Position numbers and translations under genes: made by a program | Shown: piece by piece, positions 23,900 through 32,845 of the stretch | How positions within the stretch are numbered: position 1 is the first letter of the stretch | Layout of the letters: each line of letters opens with the position of its first letter | Origin: Weizmannia acidilactici | GTDB taxonomy: Bacteria; Bacillota; Bacilli; Bacillales; Bacillaceae_C | Assembly (NCBI RefSeq): GCF_008974225.1 | Contig: NZ_BKZR01000016.1 | Span: 1 to 64,000, forward strand | DNA: 64,000 nt | Direction: 5' to 3' | Notes under the pieces: generated by a model | What the model was told of the DNA's origin: nothing | The model's input: only the letters and a program-made list of their open reading frames with translations | The model's database searches: none

Positions 23900-24868
23900 T
23901 TATGTTGTCTTTCGCTCAATCAGTTCAAATTTTAAGCCCGTAAGTGGTATTGTTTTTCCTTCAAGCCGGTTTTGGATAATGGAAAAAGCATTTCTAGCCT
24001 GCCCGCCGATCGGGTAATTGATCGTGGTGATATCCAACAAACGGGCAATATCCGTATTATCAAATCCGCAGACGGCAAAATCCCCGGGCACGTTTAAGCC
24101 AAGCCTTTTCGCTTCGGATACAAGGCCGGCAGCAAAACGGTCGTTCGGCGCCATAAAAGCATCCGGTTTGTCGGCGGTATTTTTCCACCAGTGCGCCATC
24201 TCTTCGCCATCTCGGATTGATCCTTTATGATAAAAATGGGGAAGGGCGTGTTCATTTAAACAGTATTTCCGGCAGAAATCACGGAAAGCTTCCATTCTGC
24301 CTATTGTGTTTAAATGGCCGGGGTTTCCGTAAACATTTGAAATTTTGCGGTAACCTTTTGCATGGAGGTGTTCAAGGCCGAGCATATATCCTTCGTACTG
24401 ATCCATAAAAACGGAAGGAATTTCTTTCATGATGACCCGCTGCCAGGTGACAATCGGCCCGTATTTTGAATACTGGGCAATCGTGTCCCAGTCATTTGCC
24501 CGAATGACGACCGCCAGCGCGTCTATTTGTCTGCGGCGGAGCGACTCAAGCGCATCCCGTTCTTTTTTTGGATCTGCGTTTGTCAAAAATAAAGTAATAT
24601 TATAGCCTTTCTCCTGGGCTGCCTGCGCAAAATTGCCCAAAAAAGTATTAATCTCGTCTCCTAAATAAGGTGCTGCGATGCCGATTAGCTTCGTTGCGCC
24701 TTTTTTTAATGAAACGGCGTTCAGATTCGGGACATAATCCAATTTTTCCATAACCGCCTGCACTTTTTTTCTCGTTTCCCAACTGACATAGCCGCTGTTG
24801 TTCAGCACCCTTGAAACCGTGGAAGGTGATACCCCGGCAAGTTTGGCAATCTCTCTTATATTGGCCAT
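23900..24868 (-). CDS. LacI-family transcriptional regulator
   Basis: Repressor of 322 aa: N-terminal HTH IREIAKLAGVSPSTVSRVLNNSG with the LacI hinge (MEKLDYVPNLNAVSLKKG), then a periplasmic-binding-like effector domain (TKLIGIAAPYLGDEINTFLG onward, AVCGFDNTDIARLL near 265). Divergent from the GH4 6-phospho-beta-glucosidase gene; a perfect palindrome lies between them. It probably represses that gene and releases it on a phosphorylated beta-glucoside. Confidence 0.9.
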   Translation of the reverse strand: MANIREIAKLAGVSPSTVSRVLNNSGYVSWETRKKVQAVMEKLDYVPNLNAVSLKKGATKLIGIAAPYLGDEINTFLGNFAQAAQEKGYNITLFLTNADPKKERDALESLRRRQIDALAVVIRANDWDTIAQYSKYGPIVTWQRVIMKEIPSVFMDQYEGYMLGLEHLHAKGYRKISNVYGNPGHLNTIGRMEAFRDFCRKYCLNEHALPHFYHKGSIRDGEEMAHWWKNTADKPDAFMAPNDRFAAGLVSEAKRLGLNVPGDFAVCGFDNTDIARLLDITTINYPIGGQARNAFSIIQNRLEGKTIPLTGLKFELIERKTT

Positions 24869-24911
24869 CTGTTGCCACCCCTTTTTGTTTCTAGTATAGC
24901 AAAGAAAACGC

Positions 24912-24941
24912 TTGACATGGAATGCATTCCACCAATTAAGC
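24912..24941 (+). promoter_or_regulatory. GH4 gene promoter with LacI-type operator
   Basis: TTGACA at 24912-24917 is followed directly by the perfect 14-bp palindrome TGGAATGCATTCCA (24918-24931), which fills the spacer. The -10 (ATTAAG or TTAAGC near 24935-24941) is weak. An operator inside the spacer fits repression by the divergent LacI protein. Confidence 0.75.
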
Positions 24942-24976
24942 TAAATTATGAAAAAACTTAACTGGAGGGTGCGCAC

Positions 24977-26317
24977 ATGAAAAAAGGAATTAAAATTGCA
25001 ACGATCGGCGGCGGTTCCAGCTATACGCCGGAACTGGTAGAAGGTTTTATTAAACGCTATGATGAACTGCCTGTGAAAGAACTTTGGCTCGTTGATATAG
25101 AAGAGGGGAGGGAAAAACTTGAGATTGTCGGCAATATGGCGAAAAGAATGGTCAAGGCAGCAGGCATTGACTGCGAAGTTCATTTAACGCTAAACCGCCG
25201 TGAAGCGTTGAAAGATGTCGATTTTGTCACAACCCAATTCCGCGTCGGGTTGCTCGATGCTCGCATTAAAGATGAACGGATTCCGCTCAGCCACGGGATG
25301 ATCGGCCAGGAAACAAACGGCGCCGGCGGAATGTTTAAAGCGTTCCGTACGATTCCAGTGATTTTGGATATTGTAAAAGACATGAAAGAACTTTGCCCGG
25401 ATGCATGGTTGATCAATTTTACCAATCCATCAGGCATGGTGACGGAAGCTGTTCTTCGTTACGGAAAATGGGAAAAGGTGATCGGCTTGTGCAATGTGCC
25501 AGTTGGTGCCGTCAAAAGTGCGGCCGAGGTTTTAAATAAAAAAGAAGAAGACCTGTTCTTTAAATTTGCCGGGATCAACCATCTGCATTGGCACCGGGTA
25601 TTTGACAAGGATGGAACGGAACTTACGGAGAAAGTCATTGACGCGCTGTACGGGCCGAATGCCGACCCGGCCGTAGTTGTCGAAAACATTAAAAACATGC
25701 GTTTCTTATACGAACAAGTGAAAAATTTAAAAATGCTGCCATGCCCGTATCACCGTTATTACTACATGACGGATAACATGCTGAAAGAGGAGCTGGAAGC
25801 CTTCCATAACGAAGGAACGCGCGGGGAAGTCGTTAAAAGGATAGAGGCCAAATTGTTTGAACTTTATAAAGATCCGAATCTCGACCATAAACCGGAAGAA
25901 CTGTCCAAAAGGGGCGGGGCGCATTACAGCGATGCAGCATGTGAAATCATTAATTCCATCTACAATAATAAAGGGACCGTAATGGTCGTGTCGACAAGAA
26001 ACAACGGTGCCATCGATGACCTTCCTTATGATTGTGCGGTCGAAGTTTCAAGCATTATCCGGGCACACGGGGCAGAACCAGTCAACTTCGGTAAATTTCC
26101 GCCGGCCCAGCGCGGTCTCCTGCAATTGATGAAAGCGATGGAGGAATTAACGATTGAAGCCGCTGTGACCGGAGATTACGCAACGGCATTGCAGGCGTTC
26201 ACGCTCAATCCGCTCGTACCCAGCGGCGATATCGCCAAAACTGTTTTGGACGAAATGTTGGAAGCGCATAAAGATTACTTGCCGCAGTTTTTCCCGAAAG
26301 AAGCTGCCGTACATTGA
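24977..26317 (+). CDS. 6-phospho-beta-glucosidase, glycoside hydrolase family 4
   Basis: GH4 enzyme, 446 aa, needing NAD+ and a divalent metal, hydrolysing 6-phospho-beta-glucosides brought in by a PTS. The dinucleotide motif IATIGGGSSYTPELVEGF is N-terminal. FTNPSGMVTEAV and LCNVPVGA carry the metal Cys, and AGINHLHWHRV the metal His. GGAGGG precedes the ATG. No PTS genes are adjacent, so the permease is elsewhere. Control by the divergent LacI gene is likely. Confidence 0.92.
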   Translation: MKKGIKIATIGGGSSYTPELVEGFIKRYDELPVKELWLVDIEEGREKLEIVGNMAKRMVKAAGIDCEVHLTLNRREALKDVDFVTTQFRVGLLDARIKDERIPLSHGMIGQETNGAGGMFKAFRTIPVILDIVKDMKELCPDAWLINFTNPSGMVTEAVLRYGKWEKVIGLCNVPVGAVKSAAEVLNKKEEDLFFKFAGINHLHWHRVFDKDGTELTEKVIDALYGPNADPAVVVENIKNMRFLYEQVKNLKMLPCPYHRYYYMTDNMLKEELEAFHNEGTRGEVVKRIEAKLFELYKDPNLDHKPEELSKRGGAHYSDAACEIINSIYNNKGTVMVVSTRNNGAIDDLPYDCAVEVSSIIRAHGAEPVNFGKFPPAQRGLLQLMKAMEELTIEAAVTGDYATALQAFTLNPLVPSGDIAKTVLDEMLEAHKDYLPQFFPKEAAVH

Positions 26318-26329
26318 GTTGAATCAAAT

Positions 26330-26371
26330 CATGTAAAAGGGATGTCCTGCCTGGGTCATCCCTTTTACATG
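26330..26371 (+). terminator. Long perfect hairpin after the GH4 gene
   Basis: CATGTAAAAGGGATG at 26330-26344 and CATCCCTTTTACATG at 26357-26371 are perfect 15-bp arms around a 12-nt loop. There is no outer T-run, but the T4 in the 3' arm may suffice. It may also stabilise the 3' end. Confidence 0.65.
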
Positions 26372-26421
26372 TCAAGCGTAAGAGGAGAAAAACCTTCCGC
26401 CGATTTAGGAAAGTTTTTGTT

Positions 26422-26640
26422 TTACCGCCTTTTCTTTTTATTGTCCGAAAGAAGCGCTTGTCTTTTCACTACCGGTTCGAATGTGACCTGAACATGAAAG
26501 ATGTTTTCTCCTTTTTCTGATACACCGGCCACTTTTCCTTTCCGGCCTTTTATTTTAATATCCTGGCCAGCAGTGGGAATTTCATCCATCAGCCGGCTCA
26601 GCACAAGCAGCCGGCCTTCAAAATAATGCACGACAGCCAT
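26422..26640 (-). CDS. Small basic protein, unknown function
   Basis: A 72-aa protein beginning AVVHYFEGRLLVLSRLMDEI, with a KOW-like IKGRKGKVAGVSEKGENIFHVQVTFE centre and a strongly basic tail (DNKKKRR). The start at 26640 is chosen because GGGAGAG lies 7 nt before it; a longer frame to 26700 lacks a ribosome site. It may be a small nucleic-acid-binding protein, but this is only a reading of its composition. It sits at the left edge of the AT-rich island. Confidence 0.6.
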   Translation of the reverse strand: MAVVHYFEGRLLVLSRLMDEIPTAGQDIKIKGRKGKVAGVSEKGENIFHVQVTFEPVVKRQALLSDNKKKRR

Positions 26641-26700
26641 TAAAATCTCTCCCATAAACTGTTTCTTTATACATATGAATGAGACAACATTTTGATTCAT

Positions 26701-27034
26701 GGAACAGCATTTTGTGATGGATAATTGAACAAGTGGTCAAAGCATGCTAATTTGAAAGAAGCCGGATCAGGACTTTGAAAGCAGGATTTTCGTGTCAAAC
26801 CATAACTCATTATACTTGGTTATTTTGCTATAACTGATCCCAAATCTTATTCAGTATGGAATATGACATCAGATAAAGAACCTTTAATTAATTTATTGAC
26901 TTTTTATCTAAAATCAATCTGCCTTCAGCAACTAAATATGAATGTAAATCAGTTGTATCTCGTTATCATTGTGATGTAAATGAGTAGATTGTTGATTTGT
27001 TCCCAAATATTTCCTCTGTAATAGCGGATATTTA
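26701..27034. other. AT-rich boundary stretch without a gene
   Basis: Base composition drops sharply here and stays low to about 31.7 kb. No open frame, hairpin or known site is seen. It probably contains the left junction of the acquired cadmium/transposon island, but no inverted repeat end could be recognised. Confidence 0.5.
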
Positions 27035-27102
27035 TTGACATTACGTAGATATGTTTCATATAATTAAAACAATCGTATGAACATATGAATTATTGTTCAT
27101 AT
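27035..27102 (+). promoter_or_regulatory. cad promoter and CadC operator
   Basis: TTGACA at 27035-27040, an 18-bp spacer and TATAAT at 27059-27064 form a strong promoter. ATATGAA at 27083-27089 and TTCATAT at 27096-27102 make an ArsR/CadC-type inverted repeat just downstream. A second dyad, ATATG-TTT-CATAT at 27049-27061, overlaps the -10. CadC released by Cd/Pb/Zn would free the promoter. Confidence 0.82.
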
Positions 27103-27120
27103 ATAAAAGGGTGTGACAAA

Positions 27121-27507
27121 ATGAAAAACAAAATGATAACAGTAGAAGTATGTGAAGAAACTTGTGGCAGAACGATTATTCATGCAGAAGTCGTAGCAAA
27201 AGTTAAAGAAAAGATCCCAAGTATAGAAATCTTAACTGAGATGGCGGATCTATTTAAAATACTTGGGGATCGAACAAGAACACGTATTCTATACGCTTTA
27301 TTTGAATCGGAAATGTGTGTATGTGATTTAGCGTATTTACTCGGTATGTCGCAATCTTCTATTTCTCATCAGTTGCGGGTATTAAAGCAAGCCAAGCTAG
27401 TAAAAAATCGAAAAGAAGGAAAAGTAGTGTATTATTCACTTGCTGATAGTCATATCATTCAGATTTTTGATCAAATATTGCAACACGTTAATGAAGATAA
27501 AATATAA
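27121..27507 (+). CDS. cadC: CadC, ArsR/SmtB-family metal-sensing repressor
   Basis: Repressor of 128 aa. N-terminal Cys11 and Cys15 (VCEETCGRTIIH) together with Cys66 and Cys68 (SEMCVCDLAYLL) form the classical CadC site for Cd(II), Pb(II) and Bi(III). The winged HTH is MSQSSISHQLRVLKQAKLVKNRKEGKVVYYSL. Start ATG 27121 follows AAAAGGGTG. Operon with cadA, 23 bp downstream. Codon use is visibly AT-richer than the host genes around it, a sign of transfer. Confidence 0.95.
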   Translation: MKNKMITVEVCEETCGRTIIHAEVVAKVKEKIPSIEILTEMADLFKILGDRTRTRILYALFESEMCVCDLAYLLGMSQSSISHQLRVLKQAKLVKNRKEGKVVYYSLADSHIIQIFDQILQHVNEDKI

Positions 27508-27530
27508 AAGGGAAGAGAGACGAGAAACGG

Positions 27531-29894
27531 ATGGAAGAGCAAAAACAGAAGATAAAGCGAGAATTTACGTTAGAAGGATTGGATTGTGCGAATTGCGCCA
27601 TGAATATTGAAAATGGTGTAAAAGGAATAGCAGGTGTTTCAGCTTGCTCTGTTAATTTTGCAACCAAAACACTTACGTTGGAAACAGAACAAACAAAAGA
27701 GGAAACTGTTGTATCCGAAGTAAAGAAAAAAGTAAAATTGTTAGAACCGCATATTAACCTACAAGAAAAAGGAATCATTACTCGAACTTTATACTTAAAA
27801 GGATTAGATTGTACGAATTGTGCTGCAAAAATCGAACAAGAAGTGGGACAGCTAGAGGGTGTTACATCATCCATTGTTGATTTTGTTTCCAAAAAACTAA
27901 TTTTTGTAAGTTCTAATCCATCTAACATAGATCGATTAGAAACAGAAGCGACAAAGATTATTAAACGATTAGAACCGGAAGTAGAAGTCTTGTCAGAATC
28001 GCACGATCATGAACGTGATCATTGCAATGATACCGGAAGTGAAGACACGAAAAAATTGTTAGTTCGATTAGGAATTAGTGCCATAATAGCCGGAATTGGG
28101 ATGTTCGCACCTGTTTCCAGTACTGTACAGCTCGGATTGTTTCTTATTGCCTACATTATTATAGGGGGAGACATTGTTCTTAAAGCGGTTAAAAATATTC
28201 TGAGAGGGCAAGTGTTTGATGAGCACTTTCTAATGGCTCTAGCAACTATCGGAGCATTTGCCGTCAAGCAGTACCCAGAGGGAGTAGCTGTTATGCTATT
28301 CTATCAAGTAGGCGAATTATTTCAAGGGATTGCGGTTAATCGTTCCCGCAAGTCTATCAGTGCATTGATGGATATTTGGCCAGACTATGCTAATGTAAAG
28401 GTCGGTAATGATATTCAACGAGTGTCTCCAGAAGAAGTGAGAATTGGAGATCTCATTGTGGTAAAACCCGGTGAAAAAGTTCCATTAGACGGAAAAGTCG
28501 TAGAAGGTAGCTCTATGGTGGACACATCTGCTTTAACAGGAGAATCAGTCCCACGGGAAGTGGAAGCTGGAAGTGATGTGTTAAGTGGTTTCATTAATAA
28601 AAATGGAGTCTTAACGATTGAAGTTTCAAAAGGATTTGGAGAATCAACTGTATCTAAGATTTTAGACCTTGTCCAAAATGCAAGTAGTCGAAAAGCACCA
28701 ACAGAAAACTTTATTACTAAATTTGCTCGTTATTATACACCTGTAGTTGTGATCGTTGCAGTTGCATTAGCCTTCATTCCACCACTTGTAATAAGTGGAG
28801 CGACGTTTTCAGATTGGGTGTATCGGGCATTGGTATTCTTGGTTATTTCGTGTCCATGTGCGCTTGTTGTTTCCATCCCACTCGGATTCTTCGGGGGAAT
28901 TGGTGCTGCATCCAAAGCGGGTATCCTTGTAAAGGGTAGTAACTATTTAGAAGCTTTAAATGATGTGAAATATGTTGTATTCGACAAAACGGGTACGTTA
29001 ACCAAAGGTGTATTTAACGTAACAAGTATCCATCCAACGGGTGCAATGTCTAAAGAAGAATTGTTGGAATATGCAGCGTTTGCAGAAGTTCATTCCGACC
29101 ATCCGATTGCCCAATCTATTCGAAATGCATATGGACAAGTGATTAAAGAAGAAGCTATCCGAGGTTATAATGAGATCTCTGGACATGGGATTCAAGTAAC
29201 AGTCAATGGAAAAGAAATCTTAGTTGGAAATGCAAAGCTCATGACAAAAGAACAAATCTCGTTCAAAGAGCCAAATGAAATTGGAACCATTGTTCATGTC
29301 GCAGTAGATAAACAATATGCGGGATACATTGTTATTTCAGATGAAGTAAAAGAAGATTCAGCACAAGCTATCCGTTCATTAAAGAAACTAGGTATTAAAA
29401 AGACAGTCATGTTGACGGGAGATGCCAAAACAGTCGGAGACATAGTAGGCAAAAAGTTAGGACTGGATGAAGTACATGCCGAATTGTTGCCGCAACATAA
29501 AGTAGCAGAAATTGAGAAGTTAGATGTACAAAAATCTCCAAAGGAAAAACTCGTGTTTGTCGGTGATGGTATTAATGACACACCTGTTCTGGCACGAGCA
29601 GACGTAGGCATAGCAATGGGGGGATTAGGTTCTGATGCAGCCATTGAGGCGGCAGACATCGTCATTATGACAGATGAACCTTCTAAGATCCCAACGGCCA
29701 TTGGAATCGCAAGACAAACTCGTAAAATTGTCTGGCAAAATATTATGTTTGCTTTAGGAGTGAAGGGAATTTTCCTTCTATTAGGTGCTTTGGGGATTGC
29801 AACAATGTGGGAAGCTGTTTTCTCAGATGTAGGTGTCACAGTACTAGCCGTTCTAAATGCCATGCGGGTGTTACGAGTGAATCAAACTTTATAA
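27531..29894 (+). CDS. cadA: CadA, cadmium/zinc/lead-exporting P1B-type ATPase
   Basis: Membrane efflux ATPase of 787 aa. Two N-terminal HMA domains carry GLDCANCAMNIE near residue 18 and GLDCTNCAAKIE near 90, followed by a His/Asp/Glu patch (SHDHERDHCND). The membrane core has the SCPCAL metal motif near 440, phosphorylation motif DKTGTLT near 485, SDHPIAQS, the TGD hinge and GDGINDTP. The family exports Cd, Zn and Pb. AT-rich like cadC; acquired as a cassette and probably tied to the Tn3-family remnants downstream (the Tn5422-type arrangement is known). Confidence 0.95.
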   Translation: MEEQKQKIKREFTLEGLDCANCAMNIENGVKGIAGVSACSVNFATKTLTLETEQTKEETVVSEVKKKVKLLEPHINLQEKGIITRTLYLKGLDCTNCAAKIEQEVGQLEGVTSSIVDFVSKKLIFVSSNPSNIDRLETEATKIIKRLEPEVEVLSESHDHERDHCNDTGSEDTKKLLVRLGISAIIAGIGMFAPVSSTVQLGLFLIAYIIIGGDIVLKAVKNILRGQVFDEHFLMALATIGAFAVKQYPEGVAVMLFYQVGELFQGIAVNRSRKSISALMDIWPDYANVKVGNDIQRVSPEEVRIGDLIVVKPGEKVPLDGKVVEGSSMVDTSALTGESVPREVEAGSDVLSGFINKNGVLTIEVSKGFGESTVSKILDLVQNASSRKAPTENFITKFARYYTPVVVIVAVALAFIPPLVISGATFSDWVYRALVFLVISCPCALVVSIPLGFFGGIGAASKAGILVKGSNYLEALNDVKYVVFDKTGTLTKGVFNVTSIHPTGAMSKEELLEYAAFAEVHSDHPIAQSIRNAYGQVIKEEAIRGYNEISGHGIQVTVNGKEILVGNAKLMTKEQISFKEPNEIGTIVHVAVDKQYAGYIVISDEVKEDSAQAIRSLKKLGIKKTVMLTGDAKTVGDIVGKKLGLDEVHAELLPQHKVAEIEKLDVQKSPKEKLVFVGDGINDTPVLARADVGIAMGGLGSDAAIEAADIVIMTDEPSKIPTAIGIARQTRKIVWQNIMFALGVKGIFLLLGALGIATMWEAVFSDVGVTVLAVLNAMRVLRVNQTL

Positions 29895-29991
29895 TAAAAA
29901 GCCAACCTGGTTTTAAGTCAATATTTTGGACACCGAAAAATGAAATTTAAATTATGATCCCATTCCATATTTTTCCTTTAATCTTTAGTTG

Positions 29992-30097
29992 CTTGACATG
30001 GAGCCTCTGCGGACGTGGTGTTTTGCGAAGGGCGAAAGGGACACATGATTTCTTTCGCATAGGCACCAGCCTACCACGCCCGCCACTCCATGTAAAG
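29992..30097. repeat. Large imperfect hairpin of 106 nt
   Basis: The outer arms CTTGACATGGAG (29992-30003) and CTCCATGTAAAG (30086-30097) match at 11 of 12. A second pair, GCGGACGTGGTG at 30009 and the complement of CTACCACGCCCGC near 30071, matches at 10 of 12. An inner GCGAA/TTCGC pair closes it. The GC content is higher than the cad genes beside it. It could be a small non-autonomous palindromic element or a mobile-element end. Confidence 0.6.
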
Positions 30098-30124
30098 CAG
30101 ACGCTTGTAACTATATGCAAAGAT

Positions 30125-30550
30125 TTATGATGCCCCTTTGATACGATCTTCTACTTCCTGTGGTGCCATGTAACCAAGACAGCTATGAATCCGTTTCCGG
30201 TTGTACCAGCCTTCTATATATTCGAATAAGGCTCTTTTCGCTGAATAAAAGTTCAAATATTTAACTCTGTAAATCTCTTCTTTTTTCAGAATCGCATGGA
30301 AAGACTCAATGCAGGCATTATCATATGGGTAACCTTTTTACTGAAGGAGTACTTAAACTGCTTCTTTTCCATGTATTCAGCAAATTTTTCGCTTGTATAC
30401 TGGGACCCCAAATCAGAATGCAAAAGGCCGTTGTGCTTGATAAGCATTTTCTACTGCCTTAAGGGCCAAATCAGTCGTCATATGGCGGTCAAAAGAGTAG
30501 CCGATAATCTTTCTGGTATGCAAGTCCATGACAGAAGCCAGGTAACTTTC
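30125..30550 (-). pseudogene. IS3-family transposase (OrfB) C-terminal relic
   Basis: Translated fragments give YLASVMDLHTRKIIGYSF (catalytic Asp region), RHMTTDLALKAVENA, then GYPYDNACIESFHAILK (catalytic Glu of the DDE triad), YNRKRIHSCLGYMAPQEV and a stop. At least two frameshifts separate these pieces, and the first half of OrfB is missing. It is joined directly to a Tn3-type TnpA fragment at about 30550. Confidence 0.8.
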
Positions 30551-31043
30551 AAGTGTAGTGATAGCAGGTAGGATGATTTTGTTTTTTCTTAGAAAATCTA
30601 TGCATTCATGTAGTAGATGAATAGCACCCCCATTTTCCAAAGCTAATTGATGAAGATGCTTAAATGACATTCAATATTCTTTTAGTGTAAAAGTTACAAA
30701 GTCGTATTCATTACGAATTTCTTTCAAATGATCCCAAAGTGTATTTTCTCTTTGAGGATAAAGACTAAGCGAAGATGGAGTGGCACCGATTTGTTCGATA
30801 TATAATGTATGATGAATCTGGGATGCTTTTGATATGAGTGTATGGCCAACCGGGATGCCGAAGAACGGCTAATTGAACGGCGAACCCTAAACGGTTTTCT
30901 TCTCTCCTTCGCTTATTTATAATTTCTAAATCTCGTTTGGAAAAAGTGTAGTAGGTTCCTTGTACCCACTAATCTTTAGGAATTTGCATAAAGGCCTGTC
31001 GCTGTTCCGGTGTAAGCAATTCTTTACCTCTCGCAATTTTCAT
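30551..31043 (-). pseudogene. tnpA: Tn3-family transposase (TnpA) N-terminal relic
   Basis: Reading from ATG 31043: KIARGKELLTPEQRQAFMQI, TYYTFSKRDLEIINKRRR, NRLGFAVQLAVLRHPGWP and, after shifts, ALENGGAIHLLHECIDFLRK, as in the DUF4158 N-terminal part of Tn3-family transposases. Stops and frameshifts occur near 30970 and 30780. The rest of TnpA is replaced by the IS3 relic. Confidence 0.82.
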
Positions 31044-31137
31044 ACAGTATCATCTCATTCTGCAATTATTTTATATATCAATAGAGTGTAGTAGACTGAT
31101 AAAATCATAGTTAAGAGTGTCTCATAAGACTTGTCTC

Positions 31138-31692
31138 AAAAACCGTGTCAGTTCGACTAGCCAAAATCCTTCAAGGCAATTTCAGCAATTGAACTAAATC
31201 GGAATGGATATTATTTTTGAAGAAAAAATTTCTGGAGCAACAAAGGATCGTGAGCAACTTCAAAAATGTTAGAGGATTTACAGGAAGGTGACATTATTTA
31301 TGTTGCAGACTTAACTCGGATCACTCGAATTACGCAGGATTTATTTGGATTGATTACATACGGGGGAAAAAGGCCAGTTTAAAATCATTAAAGGATACCT
31401 GGTTAGATTTATCAGAAGATAATCCAAACAGCCAATTCTTAATTACGATAATGGCTGGTGTTAACCAATTAGAACAAGATCTTATTCGTATGCGTCAACG
31501 TGAAGGGATTGAACTGGCCAAGATAGAAGGAAAGTTTAAAGGCCGATTAAAGAAATGTCATAAAAATCAGCAGGTATGAATTATGCAGTAAAGCTATATA
31601 AAGAAGGGAGTACGACTGTAAAGCAAATTTGTGAAATTACAAATGGATCTAGAGCTTCATTATATAGAAAGCTACCGGAAGGGAACAAATAA
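31138..31692 (+). pseudogene. tnpR: Serine resolvase/invertase (TnpR) relic
   Basis: Fragments read NRVSSTSQNPSRQFQQLN, then IGMDIIFEEKISGATKDREQ, YVADLTRIT, DLSEDNPNSQFLITIMAGVNQLEQ and a C-terminal HTH YKEGSTTVKQICEITNGSRA. An in-frame stop after QQLN and several frameshifts kill it. It is divergent from the TnpA relic with about 95 bp between, the normal place of the res site, so this is the core of a Tn3-family transposon. Confidence 0.85.
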
Positions 31693-31720
31693 TCATTCCT
31701 TATTCCATTAAAGGGCCAGA

Positions 31721-32194
31721 TTGTTGAGTAACATTTTGACTTTATTAAAGTATTTGGTGCCTTTATTACTGGCAATTCTGATAGAATATGTTTATAGAGG
31801 ACGTGGCAGTGCTTTCAGTTCCGGGGGAGTCAACGAAGCACTATCCGTAAAGGAAGGTGTATTTGCTCAAAAAGAGAGAGCCGAGCAGATTTTTGCGTGG
31901 ATGCTTGAGAAATTGCCAAACCTGGAGCCGCAAATCAAGTGGAACAAACCCACGTTTACCGATCGCGGCACATACATCATTATGTTTGCCACAGCAAAAA
32001 ATCATTTGAGCATTTTACCCGAAAAAGAGACAATGGTGCATTTTGCCGATGAAATCGCCCAAGCTGGCTACAGCGCTTCTTCACGCTTGTTCCGAATTCA
32101 ATGGACTGAACCAGTTAATTACGAATTGCTAGAGAAGATAATTGAATTTAATATCAAGGATAAGGCAGAGAATTCGAATTTTTGGCGGAAATAG
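31721..32194 (+). CDS. DUF1801-type protein copy 1, altered N-terminus
   Basis: The last 110 residues (FAWMLEKLPNLEPQIKWNKP to KAENSNFWRK) match the neighbouring DUF1801/YdhG-type protein. The first 48 residues instead form a membrane helix (LLKYLVPLLLAILIEYVYRG) and a short Gly/Ser segment. The start, TTG 31721, has no clear ribosome site. The real 5' end was probably lost and the frame fused by chance to upstream sequence, so this may be a partial gene. DUF1801 proteins are small, frataxin-like-fold proteins called iron chaperones in some annotations. Confidence 0.5.
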   Translation: MLSNILTLLKYLVPLLLAILIEYVYRGRGSAFSSGGVNEALSVKEGVFAQKERAEQIFAWMLEKLPNLEPQIKWNKPTFTDRGTYIIMFATAKNHLSILPEKETMVHFADEIAQAGYSASSRLFRIQWTEPVNYELLEKIIEFNIKDKAENSNFWRK

Positions 32195-32216
32195 CATAAT
32201 ATCGAAGGAGGAAGAC

Positions 32217-32588
32217 ATGGAAGTTTTTGAAAAATATTTAGCAGGTATCGATAACCCCGACCACCGCGACCGAACAGAGGAAATTTTGGCGTGGGTTGCT
32301 AATAAATTCCTAAATTTGGAACCGCAAATCAAATGGAATACACCAATGTTTGCCGATCACGGCACATTTATCATCGGCTTTTCCACAGCGAAGCATCATT
32401 TGAGCGTTTCACCCGAAGAAGTAGGCATTGCGCACTTTGCCGATGACATTGCACAAGCTGGCTACACCGCTACCAAAGGCTTGTTTCGAATTCCGTGGAA
32501 TGAGCCGGTAAATTACGAATTGCTTGAGAAAATGATTGAATTTAATATTCAGGATAAAGCAGAATATACGAATTTTTGGCGGAAATAA
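32217..32588 (+). CDS. DUF1801 family protein (YdhG-like) copy 2
   Basis: Intact 123-aa member: MEVFEKYLAGIDNPDHRDRT, NLEPQIKWNTPMFADHGTFIIGFSTAKHHLSVSPEE, EPVNYELLEKMIEFNIQDKAE. AAGGAGGA lies just before ATG 32217, 22 bp after copy 1 ends. The two copies share most residues over their last 100 positions, a tandem duplication. Function is uncertain; the family is often annotated as iron chaperone. Confidence 0.82.
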   Translation: MEVFEKYLAGIDNPDHRDRTEEILAWVANKFLNLEPQIKWNTPMFADHGTFIIGFSTAKHHLSVSPEEVGIAHFADDIAQAGYTATKGLFRIPWNEPVNYELLEKMIEFNIQDKAEYTNFWRK

Positions 32589-32845
32589 TACATCACGCCT
32601 TATCAAAAAACGCATAACACGAAAAAATGTCATGCGTTTTTGCAACTCAATTAAGGCGCCAACCGCTGATAATAAACGATTATTGATAACTAGTTCAAAA
32701 GATGTTCATTATCGTCTAAAAAATAGATAATTTGTTCAACAAAAAACTGGCGAAAAATTATGAGGAACTTAGAAGAGGAAGTGCCTAATAATTTTTTTAT
32801 AGGAACTTGAAGGGAAGAACCCCTAACATTACGAAGAAATAAATT

